11,122 nt of DNA from Pseudomonadales bacterium (GCA_016765265.1 JAESQG010000413.1:1-11122), one strand, 5' to 3'; numbered from the stretch's first letter, positions 1-8,270 are shown. The notes: generated by a model not told the origin, from the sequence alone. Made by a program: numbers and translations.

Positions 1-561
1 AGCCTTACCTTTACTCTTATCTAAAGTCGCCCAAACAACCACTGCGTTACCACGTTTGCCTGCAGTACAAAATATTTTTTCACCATTCAAAACCCATTCC
101 TCACCATCCAATGTTGCTGTAGTCTGAACCCCCGCAGAATCTGAACCCACATTCGGCTCAGTGATTGCCATAGCAGCCCACAACTTTCCAAAACGCTCTT
201 TTTGCTCAGCTGTGGCCACCGCTGAAATAGCCGCATTACCCAAACCTACGCCCGGTATCGCGAGCATTAACCCCACACAACCTGCCGCCATTTCTATGGT
301 TGTCACTATACCTGTCATATTGTCCGCGTTGCGGATTTCATTTGTGTCTTCAGGCGTCTTATCACCCGTTAAAGCCGCCATGGGATTATCGCCACCTGCC
401 CCACCACTGATCATTTTACCTAGGGGTTCTAACTCGGGAACACTATCGCAATGCTCAATTTTGTCATACTTGCGAGCGATAGGTCGAAACACTCCCATGG
501 CAGTCATTTGACCCATTCGTTGCATATTTTTAAGGGATTGAGGATATTCTAAATTAATCAT
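1..561 (-). CDS. acyl-CoA dehydrogenase, N-terminal 187 residues (3' end outside window)
   Basis: Flavoenzyme of the acyl-CoA dehydrogenase family, which oxidises acyl-CoA thioesters to 2-enoyl-CoA and passes electrons to ETF. The visible part covers the helical N-terminal domain and the start of the middle beta domain. The family substrate/FAD motif MAITEPNVGSDSAG lies at about residues 131-144 (T134, E135) and is followed by LNGEKIFCTAG. The start ATG (559-561) is preceded by a GGAG Shine-Dalgarno about 7 nt upstream. The N-terminal domain has an unusual Gly/Asp-rich insert around residues 50-75. The C-terminal domain with the catalytic Glu lies beyond the window, so activity and substrate cannot be judged. 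It sits 121 bp downstream of a second dehydrogenase gene on the same strand, which suggests one operon and possibly a two-subunit enzyme. The family call is firm; the substrate is unknown. Confidence 0.93.
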   Translation of the reverse strand, partial: MINLEYPQSLKNMQRMGQMTAMGVFRPIARKYDKIEHCDSVPELEPLGKMISGGAGGDNPMAALTGDKTPEDTNEIRNADNMTGIVTTIEMAAGCVGLMLAIPGVGLGNAAISAVATAEQKERFGKLWAAMAITEPNVGSDSAGVQTTATLDGEEWVLNGEKIFCTAGKRGNAVVVWATLDKSKGKA

Positions 562-626
562 ATTTCACTCCAGACCGAATTCTTGTGTTGAGGTATTTTA
601 TCTTTTGTTAGCATTTGTCTATTTGT

Positions 627-686
627 TTTAACTGATACATTCGTTTAACGACTACATTCTTTTAACTAATACATTATCTTAACTAC
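627..686. repeat. 17-bp tandem repeat, about 3.5 copies
   Basis: Three adjacent 17-bp units, at 627-643, 644-660 and 661-677, share the pattern TTTAAC followed by TACATT. A partial fourth unit at 678-686 contains the stop codon of the upstream dehydrogenase gene (683-685). The repeat lies in the 121-bp gap between the two dehydrogenase genes. It is AT-rich, shows no hairpin with a T-run, and is not an obvious terminator. Its function is unknown. Confidence 0.8.
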
Positions 687-1804
687 ACCGCAACGACACC
701 ATCCAACACTCCTACTGCTCTTAAATTTCGATACCACAACTCAACCGGATGTTCTCTGCAAAACCCATGACCACCCAATAGCTGAATACCGTTGGTCCCG
801 ATCTCCATGGATCTTTCCGCACAAAATACTTTGGCTAAATACGCTTCCTTTTTAAAGGACAGCCCTTGCTCTGCTCGCGCAGCCGCTCGGTACACCAACA
901 ACTGCATTCCTTCTAGTTCAATAGCCATATTAGCCACCATAAATGCCACTGATTGACGATATGCAATGGGCTCTCCGAATGCCTCTCGTTCCACAACATA
1001 GGGCTTGACATACTCCAATACCGCGCGACAACAACCCACCGCAACAGCACATAAACCAATTTTGCTAAGATCTAAAATACGCTGCAAATCTAGCTTCTTT
1101 TCTTCTTCGCCGAGTTTAGCTACAGCATTCACTGAAACGTTTTCCAGAGTAACTCGGCTTAATTCCAAGGGCCGCAATCCCATGTAATCTTCTTTTTCTA
1201 CCGTCAACCCAGTCGCTCCTTGCTCTACTATAAAACCAGCAGGCCCTTCACCCTCCAAATTCGCAATCACCAAAATAAACTGAGAGCTAGCACCTAAAGC
1301 GACCATAGACTTAACACCATTAATCACATACCCATTACCGTCTTTCTTAGCGTTTGTGGCAAGATCACTCGGCTCAAACGTAGCTTTCGGTTCCATGAGA
1401 GCGATAGTGGCCGGTTTAAAATATTCTTCCGCCAATGGGGTAAGATATTTTTCCCGTTGATTCTCGGTGCCTTGATCAAGTACTGTATTAATAAAGGCCA
1501 GAGGCGTTAACGCACCAATCGCAAGAGACATATCCCCTTGCCCAAGGTCTTCTGCGTTAAGCATATTAGATATTGGGGAACGCTCAACGCCCGCCCCACC
1601 ATATGCTTCCGGGATGGGCAATATACTCAGACCTAGCTCGGCGGTTTTATTATAAAATCCAGCCGGTGCAGCACCCTCTTCATCGGCTGATCGAGAAATT
1701 TCACCTAGCTCGGTTTGAGAAAATTTTGCTAAATTTTCCCGTGTAATGCGTTGTTCTTCCGTCAAACTCAGGTCAAATAACCTATCAGCAGTTTTTTCAG
1801 CCAT
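683..1804 (-). CDS. acyl-CoA dehydrogenase family protein with altered catalytic-base positions
   Basis: A 373-residue member of the acyl-CoA dehydrogenase family, near the usual 380-400 but short at the C-terminus. Visible features are the helical N-domain (residues 10-130), a middle-domain motif IALMEPKATFEPSD (134-147) replacing the usual TEPxxGSD, the FAD-contact stretch REAFG (273-277), and the C-terminal signature QLLGGHGF followed by HPVELWYRN (341-360). In medium-chain type enzymes the base is a Glu ten residues after the Tyr of YRD; here that position is Asp368. The alternative Glu of isovaleryl/long-chain enzymes aligns with Gln241. The protein ends five residues after Asp368. The start ATG (1802-1804) has an AAGGA site upstream. 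With the neighbouring dehydrogenase it resembles heteromeric alpha/beta acyl-CoA dehydrogenases in which one subunit is non-catalytic; that is inference. Family call firm, activity uncertain. Confidence 0.92.
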   Translation of the reverse strand: MAEKTADRLFDLSLTEEQRITRENLAKFSQTELGEISRSADEEGAAPAGFYNKTAELGLSILPIPEAYGGAGVERSPISNMLNAEDLGQGDMSLAIGALTPLAFINTVLDQGTENQREKYLTPLAEEYFKPATIALMEPKATFEPSDLATNAKKDGNGYVINGVKSMVALGASSQFILVIANLEGEGPAGFIVEQGATGLTVEKEDYMGLRPLELSRVTLENVSVNAVAKLGEEEKKLDLQRILDLSKIGLCAVAVGCCRAVLEYVKPYVVEREAFGEPIAYRQSVAFMVANMAIELEGMQLLVYRAAARAEQGLSFKKEAYLAKVFCAERSMEIGTNGIQLLGGHGFCREHPVELWYRNLRAVGVLDGVVAV

Positions 1805-1878
1805 TTTTATTTTCCTTAGGTGGTGTAGCTAGGGTTCGAACTATGGAGGATGGTCCCACAATTAAATTACACAATGCA

Positions 1879-1910
1879 ATGACAGTTTCCATCCATATTG
1901 TGTCAAACTG
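1879..1910 (-). promoter_or_regulatory. candidate promoter with spanning inverted repeat, dehydrogenase operon
   Basis: On the minus strand a perfect TTGACA (1901-1906) is followed after 16 bp by TGTCAT (1879-1884, four of six consensus bases). This would start transcription near 1872, about 70 nt before the 373-residue dehydrogenase. A 6-bp inverted repeat, CAGTTT (1883-1888) and AAACTG (1905-1910), overlaps both elements and could be an operator. The wide 16-nt centre makes this tentative. Confidence 0.4.
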
Positions 1911-1963
1911 GGCCAATATTAACTAATCTCAAAATACGAAATCGTTTGTTTTTCGGCTACTGG

Positions 1964-2695
1964 TTAAAACGAGCCGTACAAAAACACGCCCTTTTCCAGA
2001 TCTGCCTTAGATTGCTTCCACGTTGGGATAGCTTGTACCATGAGCTCATAAAATCGGGCGCTATGGTTAAACTCAATCAAATGGCATAGCTCATGGGTAA
2101 TAACATAATCTATAACGTGGATAGGGTGTTTGATCAATTCGAGGTTTAGGGTAACGTCCCCTTCAGATGAACAACTCCCCCAGCGAGCCTTCATTAAGCG
2201 GCATTTTAACTTCGGTTTTTTGACATCAACATGACTAAATGCTTTATAGCAAAAATCCAATCGCCTTGAGAATACAGCAGTCGCTTGCTGTCTATACCAA
2301 TTAACAAGCGTTGTTTTAATATGAGCCGTTTCGTCTCCAGGTCGTACGCAGACTTGAAATTTATCCTCTTTAATAGCCGCCTGTCGTGTTTTGCCAGTGG
2401 CCAACAATAAGGGGTACAACTCACCTAAATAGGCATGTGCCTCTCCAGTTTCATAGCTAAGATTTAGTTGTCCTGGCATCTCCAAAAAAGCGGTCAAAGT
2501 TTTTGTAATCCACCGTTCTCGGCTCTGTACATGGCGACGAATCTCAAAATCGCTACACTGTTTAGGTGATCGAACTACTATTTCTCCGCTAGGGTATACG
2601 TACACAGCCAGCGTCTTTCGAGAAGAGCGAATGACTCGATATGAAAGTTGATTAGAGGGTTCTACAACTTTGTCTGTAGGCGTAAGCAGGCTCAT
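1964..2695 (-). CDS. YgjP-type M48-family zinc metallopeptidase (DUF45)
   Basis: A 243-residue cytoplasmic protein of the YgjP/DUF45 metallopeptidase-like family. No signal peptide or membrane segment is seen. The N-terminal half has the usual beta-rich start (Ser-Arg-Arg-Lys-Thr-like segment at about 24-28). The C-terminal half holds the family signature: RWGSCSSEGDVTLN at 171-184, IDYVITHELCH at 195-205 with zinc ligands His201 and His205 and catalytic Glu202, then NHS at 210-212 with the third ligand His211. All metal ligands are intact and the length is normal. An in-frame stop lies just upstream, so ATG 2693-2695 is the first possible ATG; no strong Shine-Dalgarno precedes it. It lies 105 bp downstream of the c-di-GMP gene and may share its transcript. 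The physiological substrate of this family is poorly defined, so only the family is assigned. Confidence 0.93.
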   Translation of the reverse strand: MSLLTPTDKVVEPSNQLSYRVIRSSRKTLAVYVYPSGEIVVRSPKQCSDFEIRRHVQSRERWITKTLTAFLEMPGQLNLSYETGEAHAYLGELYPLLLATGKTRQAAIKEDKFQVCVRPGDETAHIKTTLVNWYRQQATAVFSRRLDFCYKAFSHVDVKKPKLKCRLMKARWGSCSSEGDVTLNLELIKHPIHVIDYVITHELCHLIEFNHSARFYELMVQAIPTWKQSKADLEKGVFLYGSF

Positions 2696-2800
2696 GAACG
2701 CATTACATCACATGAGGGGACCTTGGTGTTAGGAATAGTTTTTTCGGATTTGGTAGCGTAGTCTTCAGAGTTTTTTGGTTTCGAGACTGTTACACATATG

Positions 2801-4615
2801 TCAAACCTGTTGAGCTCGTCTTTCTACCCATTCAGTAAATTTATTACCCGCCAACGGTCGCGCGAAATAATAACCTTGAATAATATCGCACTCTGCTTTT
2901 TTAAGGTACTCCAGTTGACCTGCGCTCTCTACACCTTCGGCCACTACCTGCATGCCCAAACTATGGCCAAGATTAACAATGGCTTTGGTTATCGCAGCAC
3001 TGTCATTGTCCGTTTCAATATCCTTAATAAAACTACGGTCAATTTTAATTTTATTAATGGGGAACCGTTTTAAATAATTCAGTGACGAATAGCCTGTCCC
3101 AAAATCATCGATCGCGATATGTACACCCAAATCATGCAGACTTTGCATGGTATGAACCGCGTCATCCAGATCCTCCATTAGCGTACTTTCTGTAATTTCA
3201 AATTCAATATTTTCTGGTGCTACGTGATTCTCTCTTAATAAACGTCTCACCATTTCAAGCAAGTTTTTTTGCCGAAACTGCACCGTAGACAGATTAATTG
3301 AAATGCGGATATTCCGGTTCGCTGTCACCCACCGTCCCATTTCCTGGCAAGCCCTAGCGATCACCCATTCCCCCAACGGCACAATCAATCCTGTTTGCTC
3401 TGCCACCGGAATAAACTCAACTGGCGACACTTGGTGTCCGTCTTTTTCCCATCGCATCAAAGCTTCCATTCCAACAAGTTCACCGGTTTTCGCTGAGATT
3501 AACGGCTGATAATGAAGGCTGCATTCATTATTATCAAGAGCAGTCGATAACTCGCTAGCAATGGCTCTACGACGCTGTATTGCCACGTTCATTTCCATTA
3601 AGAATTGGCAGTAACACCCCCCGCCCTTTCTTTTCGCTCCCGCTAACGCTAAATCAACTCGTTTAAATAATTCTTCATGGTCCTCTGCATCCGCGGGAAA
3701 GAACACGCTCCCTATGCTCATGCGAAGGTCGATTCGATTTTCACCTATAATAAACGGCAATTCAATTTCGCGAATAATATTCTCCGCCAATAGTGTCACC
3801 ATACTTTCTGATTCAATTTCAGGTAACAAAATAGCAAACTCATCTCCGCCTAAACGAGTTAACAAACAATTTGGCGGTAAGATACTTTTTACTGCCTTAG
3901 CGACTTGTTTGAGTAAATCGTCTCCTGTGGAATGCCCCAGCACTTCGTTCACTTCTCTGAAATTATCCAGATCGAGCAACATCAGTGAACCGGGCATACC
4001 CGTTCTATCGCTATGAAGTAAGGCCTGCTTTAATCGAAGTCGCAATTGGTTTCGATTCCCGAGTCCAGTTAAAGAATCAAAATTTGCTTTGCTCTTAAGC
4101 TGCCGCTCTATTGCTCTAGACTCAGTAATTTCTACCCCTACGGATAATAGTGCTTCACTATCGGGTTCTTCATCAAAACTGTAGGGGATTTTTGTGGTTC
4201 GGTAGTAATGCTCCTTTCCTTTCGCGCAGACAATATGCTCTTCAGCAACGAACACATGCTTATCATTAACTATCACTTCATGGTCTTCACGTAAGTGTCG
4301 GTGATTATCTTTTAATAAATTACTCGCTTCTTCTCCGCTAAGGCTAAGCAACTCCTCTACAGCACAATCGAACAAATCGGCAGTGGCCAAATTCGCCAAG
4401 AGAAAGCGACCCTCAATATCGCGCATATACACAACGCCAGGGACCAAATTGATAATCTGGTTTAACAGCGCATCATTGTAAAGATGATCATCTGTGTCAT
4501 TGGAGTATTCTACAGAATCAACATCCTCAAAAAAGGTAGCTATCGTCCCATCTACATCTCTTCCTGCGATCAAACGTATCAACCTATTTTTTCCCGCACT
4601 GTGTAATTCGCCCAT
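2801..4615 (-). CDS. PAS-GGDEF-EAL cyclic-di-GMP turnover protein
   Basis: A hybrid c-di-GMP enzyme of 604 residues if read from ATG 4613-4615. A GTG at 4628-4630, five codons upstream, is the alternative start; a stop lies in frame above it and neither has a clear Shine-Dalgarno. Domains: PAS about 50-170; GGDEF about 175-340 with DLDNF (215-219), GHSTGD (227-232) and an intact RLGGDEF (GGDEF at 256-260); EAL about 350-597. The EAL domain keeps the residues expected of an active phosphodiesterase: EAL (384-386), Asn441 in INLS, FEITE (472-476), DDFGTGYSS (503-511), Lys524, Glu560 in AEGVES and Gln580. No RxxD inhibitory site lies five residues before GGDEF (PPNC there instead). No membrane helix is seen, so it is probably soluble and senses a signal through PAS. 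Net synthase or hydrolase activity cannot be told from sequence. Confidence 0.95.
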   Translation of the reverse strand: MGELHSAGKNRLIRLIAGRDVDGTIATFFEDVDSVEYSNDTDDHLYNDALLNQIINLVPGVVYMRDIEGRFLLANLATADLFDCAVEELLSLSGEEASNLLKDNHRHLREDHEVIVNDKHVFVAEEHIVCAKGKEHYYRTTKIPYSFDEEPDSEALLSVGVEITESRAIERQLKSKANFDSLTGLGNRNQLRLRLKQALLHSDRTGMPGSLMLLDLDNFREVNEVLGHSTGDDLLKQVAKAVKSILPPNCLLTRLGGDEFAILLPEIESESMVTLLAENIIREIELPFIIGENRIDLRMSIGSVFFPADAEDHEELFKRVDLALAGAKRKGGGCYCQFLMEMNVAIQRRRAIASELSTALDNNECSLHYQPLISAKTGELVGMEALMRWEKDGHQVSPVEFIPVAEQTGLIVPLGEWVIARACQEMGRWVTANRNIRISINLSTVQFRQKNLLEMVRRLLRENHVAPENIEFEITESTLMEDLDDAVHTMQSLHDLGVHIAIDDFGTGYSSLNYLKRFPINKIKIDRSFIKDIETDNDSAAITKAIVNLGHSLGMQVVAEGVESAGQLEYLKKAECDIIQGYYFARPLAGNKFTEWVERRAQQV

Positions 4616-4665
4616 CGACCACCACCACACTGACGTCTAACCCATTTACTATTAGTTTAGCCGGG

Positions 4666-4694
4666 ATTAAAAAAACAAAAACAGTACATGACAA
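4666..4694 (-). promoter_or_regulatory. candidate sigma70 promoter for the c-di-GMP gene
   Basis: On the minus strand, TTGTCA (4689-4694, five of six) and TTTAAT (4666-4671, five of six) are separated by exactly 17 bp. Predicted transcription starts near 4659, giving a 5' leader of about 44 nt to the ATG at 4615. Confidence 0.5.
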
Positions 4695-5200
4695 AACATT
4701 ACATAAGTCATCTTCATTTGTTTCTGATCTCTTTGAAAGCTAGCCAACGAAGCTTAAATACGAGTTTATTTCCCTTGTTACTTCATTTTTTTTAGCTATT
4801 AACGCGACACGGCATATCGAATCCAGCTTGGCTGAAATCTGTTTACATTTCTATTTTCTATTTAATTCAACCACCTTATAAAGATATCTACATCCCCCCC
4901 TTTTTTGACGTTTTTCTTTATCGTAAATCGGGCCATCAAACTGCCAGGGTATGCGTATTTGTTCTTAGTGTACTTGTAATATTACCAACCAATTCTCAAA
5001 ACATGAGCCTATAGTATTTAGTAACAGCACGTAAACAGTTGCAAAATTTTAATTTCTGATTCGTTGTGATGTTTGTTTTAGTTAAAACTCACGACGATGT
5101 TTTTAGGATTATAGTGTTGAGTTCAAGCCCCCAAATGGTTTCATTAATAATTGGTCAATCGAAAGCTAAGGGATCGCAAGATTCTTGTTGTCGCCGGACT

Positions 5201-5206
5201 AAGGAG
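5201..5206 (+). promoter_or_regulatory. Shine-Dalgarno that fixes the lipoprotein start
   Basis: AAGGAG lies 7 nt before ATG 5214-5216. That ATG begins a clean lipoprotein signal peptide. The reading frame stays open upstream to a TTG at 5151, but those extra 21 residues would precede the signal peptide and are judged untranslated. Confidence 0.85.
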
Positions 5207-5213
5207 TATTTGC

Positions 5214-8200
5214 ATGTCTGAGAAAAACCCACTATTTGTTCGTAAGGTACTAGCAGCCGCTATATGCAGCATAATGTTAGCCGCATGTGGAAGCGGAGGT
5301 GGTGATTCCGACACAACAACCTCAACAAGTGACGACACGACTACGAACACTGGTACCGGCACCACCAATAGTGATGGAGAGACTATATCCTCGTTAACCA
5401 CGGGCATCGAAGTTCCTTCAGAGATATCAGCTATCCCTGCGGACTCGACTAGCTCAGGGGCTTCTCTGATGAGTAGACTAAACAGAATCTCGCGAGCACA
5501 AGCGACTTCTGAGTTAGCTAGCACTTCTGATTATGCACAAGCCATACCCAGCATCTACGTTGAAGAACGTGCGCTAGAACAATTTGACATAATCGAGGAA
5601 GTTTTTGGTGCCTTGGCCCAAACAAATTACGCCGACGAAGAAAATATTAATCAAGGACCTTATCAAGCTGTGATCTCCTGGAAAGGAGAACAAGATGGTA
5701 AGGACATCAAGCAGCTCCAGACTTGGACAATTGAGTCACGCATGATTGTTATGGATCTGCCCTCGGATGTCACCAGCAATACCACGGGTGACGTAAACCG
5801 ACTCTTCGGCTGGATTCCAGAACGCGACCGTATGACAGGAGAAGAGGAACTGATAAAAATGGAGCTACTAATCTATTCAGCTCCAGACAAAGCCGACGAT
5901 GGTTCACTCATCAACTACGGTGAGTGGGATCTAAATGTACTGATGGGCGCATCACCCACTGGCGTAGACACTATTCCTGCTGAAGGCGCATCAAAATTCT
6001 TTGCAGCAAGTGCCCGCATCGATGCCAATGGCACCAGCACCTTACAAGTACATAACCGTTTCACAGAAGAGTTGGGCGGCCCAGAAGGCAGCATGACGAT
6101 TTCAGACGAAATGAAAGGCGTACTAGTGCGTGACGGCAGCAATGGATACGGTAAAGTCTCTTATCCTGATTGGGACGCTTGTTTCGGCGGCGGAGGCGGC
6201 GGCTCTATGGATAACCCTTGCGCAGATGGCATTCCCTCAAATGTTGCACAGTATGCCTATAACGGTAATTATTTAGGTGTGCAGGAAATTAACGACGGCA
6301 CCACGGCTGACGCGGTTTACAAAGATCGTAATTTACAGGGTGCAATCCGTATCGTACACAGATATGACCTCTTCTACGCAGATGCCGATGCGGATGCGGA
6401 TGCGGGTATAGCCGAAGGCGATGATGTACAAAGTCATCTGAATTTTGGATTTCCTGTTACCTTCGAAGCAACCGCATCGGAAGACGAAAACGTTTCCTTT
6501 GAAGAGTTTGCTTACTACGGAGCGTGGCAAGGGCGTCATCAGTTGTGGGGACCGGGCACTATAACAGCCACCACCAATGGCACCGATGGCACCACTCTCA
6601 CTCGTCAAGATGTTCGTCCTGGCCAAACGGCCCCGACTTACAAACTGAAAGAGTTTGCCGGTACCTTCACTTCCCGTAGCATGATTGATGCGAGTTTGAA
6701 TGATATCAAAGATATTGCGGTGGAAACCTTTTTAAACGACCATTATGATATGTTCTACAAGACGGATGGTTGGTATTTTTGTGATGGTGGTTTTATTGAT
6801 TGGGGGGCAATGCCTCCTATTTGTCGACCCAAGGACGACCCCAACGCAGACCTCGGTTTTACTGCTTTAGCAGGCGTTGATGGTGACTTAGGAACATCCG
6901 ATGACGACCCTTTGTTAGCACAACTTGCCGTGAGTGATAGTGATCGTCGCTTTGTTAACATTGGCTCTTGTAACGAAAACGGTTGTAATGACTACATGTA
7001 TTTATCAAGTGATCCTAGCGTACAAGGCTTTACCTTTACTAGTGCCGGATTCTATCCAGCCGAATGGGGCTACCAAGGTCAACAACCCACTGCAGGTGGC
7101 ACCATCTTGATGCCCGCTGACGGTATGAATATGTGGGTTGACATTGGTGGTTCAGTCTATATCACCTACACCGGTCAATACTCTGGTGCAACGACCACGG
7201 GCTGGGTGATGAAAACACTGGAAAGCTTTGACAATGATACTTGGACGCCCACTTTTGCTACCAATGGTGACTCTGAGTTTACGCCAGAAAGAGGCTACGA
7301 GTATTACATGCACACCAACGGGCAAAACTACATCGTCACCCGTACTGGAGACAGTACTGGCAGTGCAGATGCGTATAACGCTCGATTAGAACTGCAAACA
7401 GCGGCTAACCCATCGAATACCGATACCTCAAATACCCTCTTGCCCTCCGGCACATCTTACATGGCTATGCCTTGGAATCCAGACGTTAAGCTTGAGCTTG
7501 AAGATGATCCCACTTCAGCTAACTATCTGTTACTTGTGGTGCAAAGTGATGCTACAAGCACCTACAACGCTGGAGATGTCTATACAGAAGATACTTGGGG
7601 CCTCACCGCATTCAACTCTAGTGATCAACCATTGGATGCTACCGGCACCGCACTCACTGTTGACGATTGGGGATGGGTAGATCCTGAAGCTAACGCTAAT
7701 CGTACTGCGGTTCAGTTCAACTATGAGTATGCGGGTAACGATGGCGATAACTGGGGTAAGCAGCAGTTTCTAATAAGTATGTCTGATAGCTCATACATCA
7801 TTTTATCTGATCCTATCAATCTCACTGACGTCGCCCTGGTGGACAACCTCGGCAGTGCCGTCACTCCTAACGTCAGCCTACAGTACGACGGATGGATGCA
7901 TGGTCTACCCGACATGTACCACCAACTTGAGCGCAACGGCTGGAGCATAGAAGGATTGGGAGAGAAAGTACGTCGTCTAACGGAAGGACAAGTGGTGTCT
8001 GATGGTGTTGGTACACGATACTTTGTTAAACCCATGGAAATGAGTTTGTTCTTAGGTGTCGTAAATGCCTTCCCTAACGGTACACAACCTGACATCTCAG
8101 CAGCTGACACCGTTAACTTAGATAATGTACCCAACTACACTCACCACGAAATGGGCGCTCAACCCACAACTAACGCTGACGGTGATCCTATCGAAGTAAA

Positions 8201-8234
8201 ATACTCTGAAGGTAATCCTTTAGACGCAGAGTAA
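5214..8234 (+). CDS. large predicted outer-membrane lipoprotein, function unknown
   Basis: A 1006-residue secreted lipoprotein that I do not recognise. Residues 1-25 are a lipoprotein signal peptide: basic n-region (Arg10, Lys11), hydrophobic core, lipobox LAAC with Cys25. Gly26 rather than Asp follows, which favours outer-membrane sorting. Residues 26-57 are a Gly/Thr/Ser/Asp-rich linker, as in surface lipoproteins. The rest is acidic, rich in Asp, Gly, Thr, Tyr and Trp, and looks beta-rich without transmembrane segments. Six further cysteines fall in three close pairs: C323/C336 flanking a run of six Gly, C523/C537 and C586/C591. These are probably disulfides in the periplasm or outside. 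Other marks are an Ala-Asp run at 389-397 and an aromatic stretch YYGAWQGRHQLWGPG near 436-450. It stands alone between a long intergenic region and a strong terminator. Lipoprotein assignment is firm; no enzymatic motif was seen. Confidence 0.9.
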   Translation: MSEKNPLFVRKVLAAAICSIMLAACGSGGGDSDTTTSTSDDTTTNTGTGTTNSDGETISSLTTGIEVPSEISAIPADSTSSGASLMSRLNRISRAQATSELASTSDYAQAIPSIYVEERALEQFDIIEEVFGALAQTNYADEENINQGPYQAVISWKGEQDGKDIKQLQTWTIESRMIVMDLPSDVTSNTTGDVNRLFGWIPERDRMTGEEELIKMELLIYSAPDKADDGSLINYGEWDLNVLMGASPTGVDTIPAEGASKFFAASARIDANGTSTLQVHNRFTEELGGPEGSMTISDEMKGVLVRDGSNGYGKVSYPDWDACFGGGGGGSMDNPCADGIPSNVAQYAYNGNYLGVQEINDGTTADAVYKDRNLQGAIRIVHRYDLFYADADADADAGIAEGDDVQSHLNFGFPVTFEATASEDENVSFEEFAYYGAWQGRHQLWGPGTITATTNGTDGTTLTRQDVRPGQTAPTYKLKEFAGTFTSRSMIDASLNDIKDIAVETFLNDHYDMFYKTDGWYFCDGGFIDWGAMPPICRPKDDPNADLGFTALAGVDGDLGTSDDDPLLAQLAVSDSDRRFVNIGSCNENGCNDYMYLSSDPSVQGFTFTSAGFYPAEWGYQGQQPTAGGTILMPADGMNMWVDIGGSVYITYTGQYSGATTTGWVMKTLESFDNDTWTPTFATNGDSEFTPERGYEYYMHTNGQNYIVTRTGDSTGSADAYNARLELQTAANPSNTDTSNTLLPSGTSYMAMPWNPDVKLELEDDPTSANYLLLVVQSDATSTYNAGDVYTEDTWGLTAFNSSDQPLDATGTALTVDDWGWVDPEANANRTAVQFNYEYAGNDGDNWGKQQFLISMSDSSYIILSDPINLTDVALVDNLGSAVTPNVSLQYDGWMHGLPDMYHQLERNGWSIEGLGEKVRRLTEGQVVSDGVGTRYFVKPMEMSLFLGVVNAFPNGTQPDISAADTVNLDNVPNYTHHEMGAQPTTNADGDPIEVKYSEGNPLDAE
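6381..6404 (+). repeat. in-frame hexamer repeat GATGCN x4
   Basis: Four consecutive 6-bp units (GATGCC then three GATGCG) encode Asp-Ala repeats at residues 390-397 of the large lipoprotein. Gain or loss of units would keep the frame and only change the length of an acidic loop. Confidence 0.9.
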
Positions 8235-8270
8235 TTACTTTCCACCATTACCCTTTTCCCTAAACCATAC

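Larger units (their letters stand above)
4616..5213. other. 598-bp AT-rich divergent intergenic region
   Basis: Separates the minus-strand c-di-GMP gene from the plus-strand large lipoprotein gene. It holds the candidate minus-strand promoter near 4666-4694, a homopolymer junction of seven C then six T (4894-4906), and the Shine-Dalgarno at 5201-5206. No convincing sigma70 promoter for the lipoprotein was found, nor any persuasive small ORF or RNA gene. The region is unusually long for an ordinary leader. Confidence 0.7.

Noticed and set aside
161..511. 116-codon plus-strand open frame
   Set aside because: It is antisense to the acyl-CoA dehydrogenase N-terminus, whose reading frame carries clear family motifs.
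1815..1860. Possible tRNA 3' end on the minus strand (TTCGAA followed by TAGCTACACCA)
   Set aside because: The T-stem arms do not pair and no D-arm, anticodon arm or acceptor 5' strand is found.
2696..2800. Terminator between the c-di-GMP gene and the YgjP-type gene
   Set aside because: Only a 5-bp inverted repeat with an 18-nt loop and no T-run on the minus strand was found.
5140..5210. Possible c-di-GMP-I (GEMM) riboswitch: CGAAAG followed by GGGATCGCAA just upstream of the lipoprotein
   Set aside because: The bases flanking the GAAA do not pair, the upstream CAAA element and receptor helix are missing, and the spacing departs from the consensus. The proximity to a c-di-GMP gene is suggestive, but the match looks accidental.
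5151..5213. Upstream TTG start for the large lipoprotein
   Set aside because: It would place 21 residues before a clean lipoprotein signal peptide, while ATG 5214 has a strong Shine-Dalgarno.
7721..8134. 137-codon minus-strand open frame within the large lipoprotein
   Set aside because: It is antisense to a complete gene with a good start, lipobox and terminator. The composition is that of a shadow frame.
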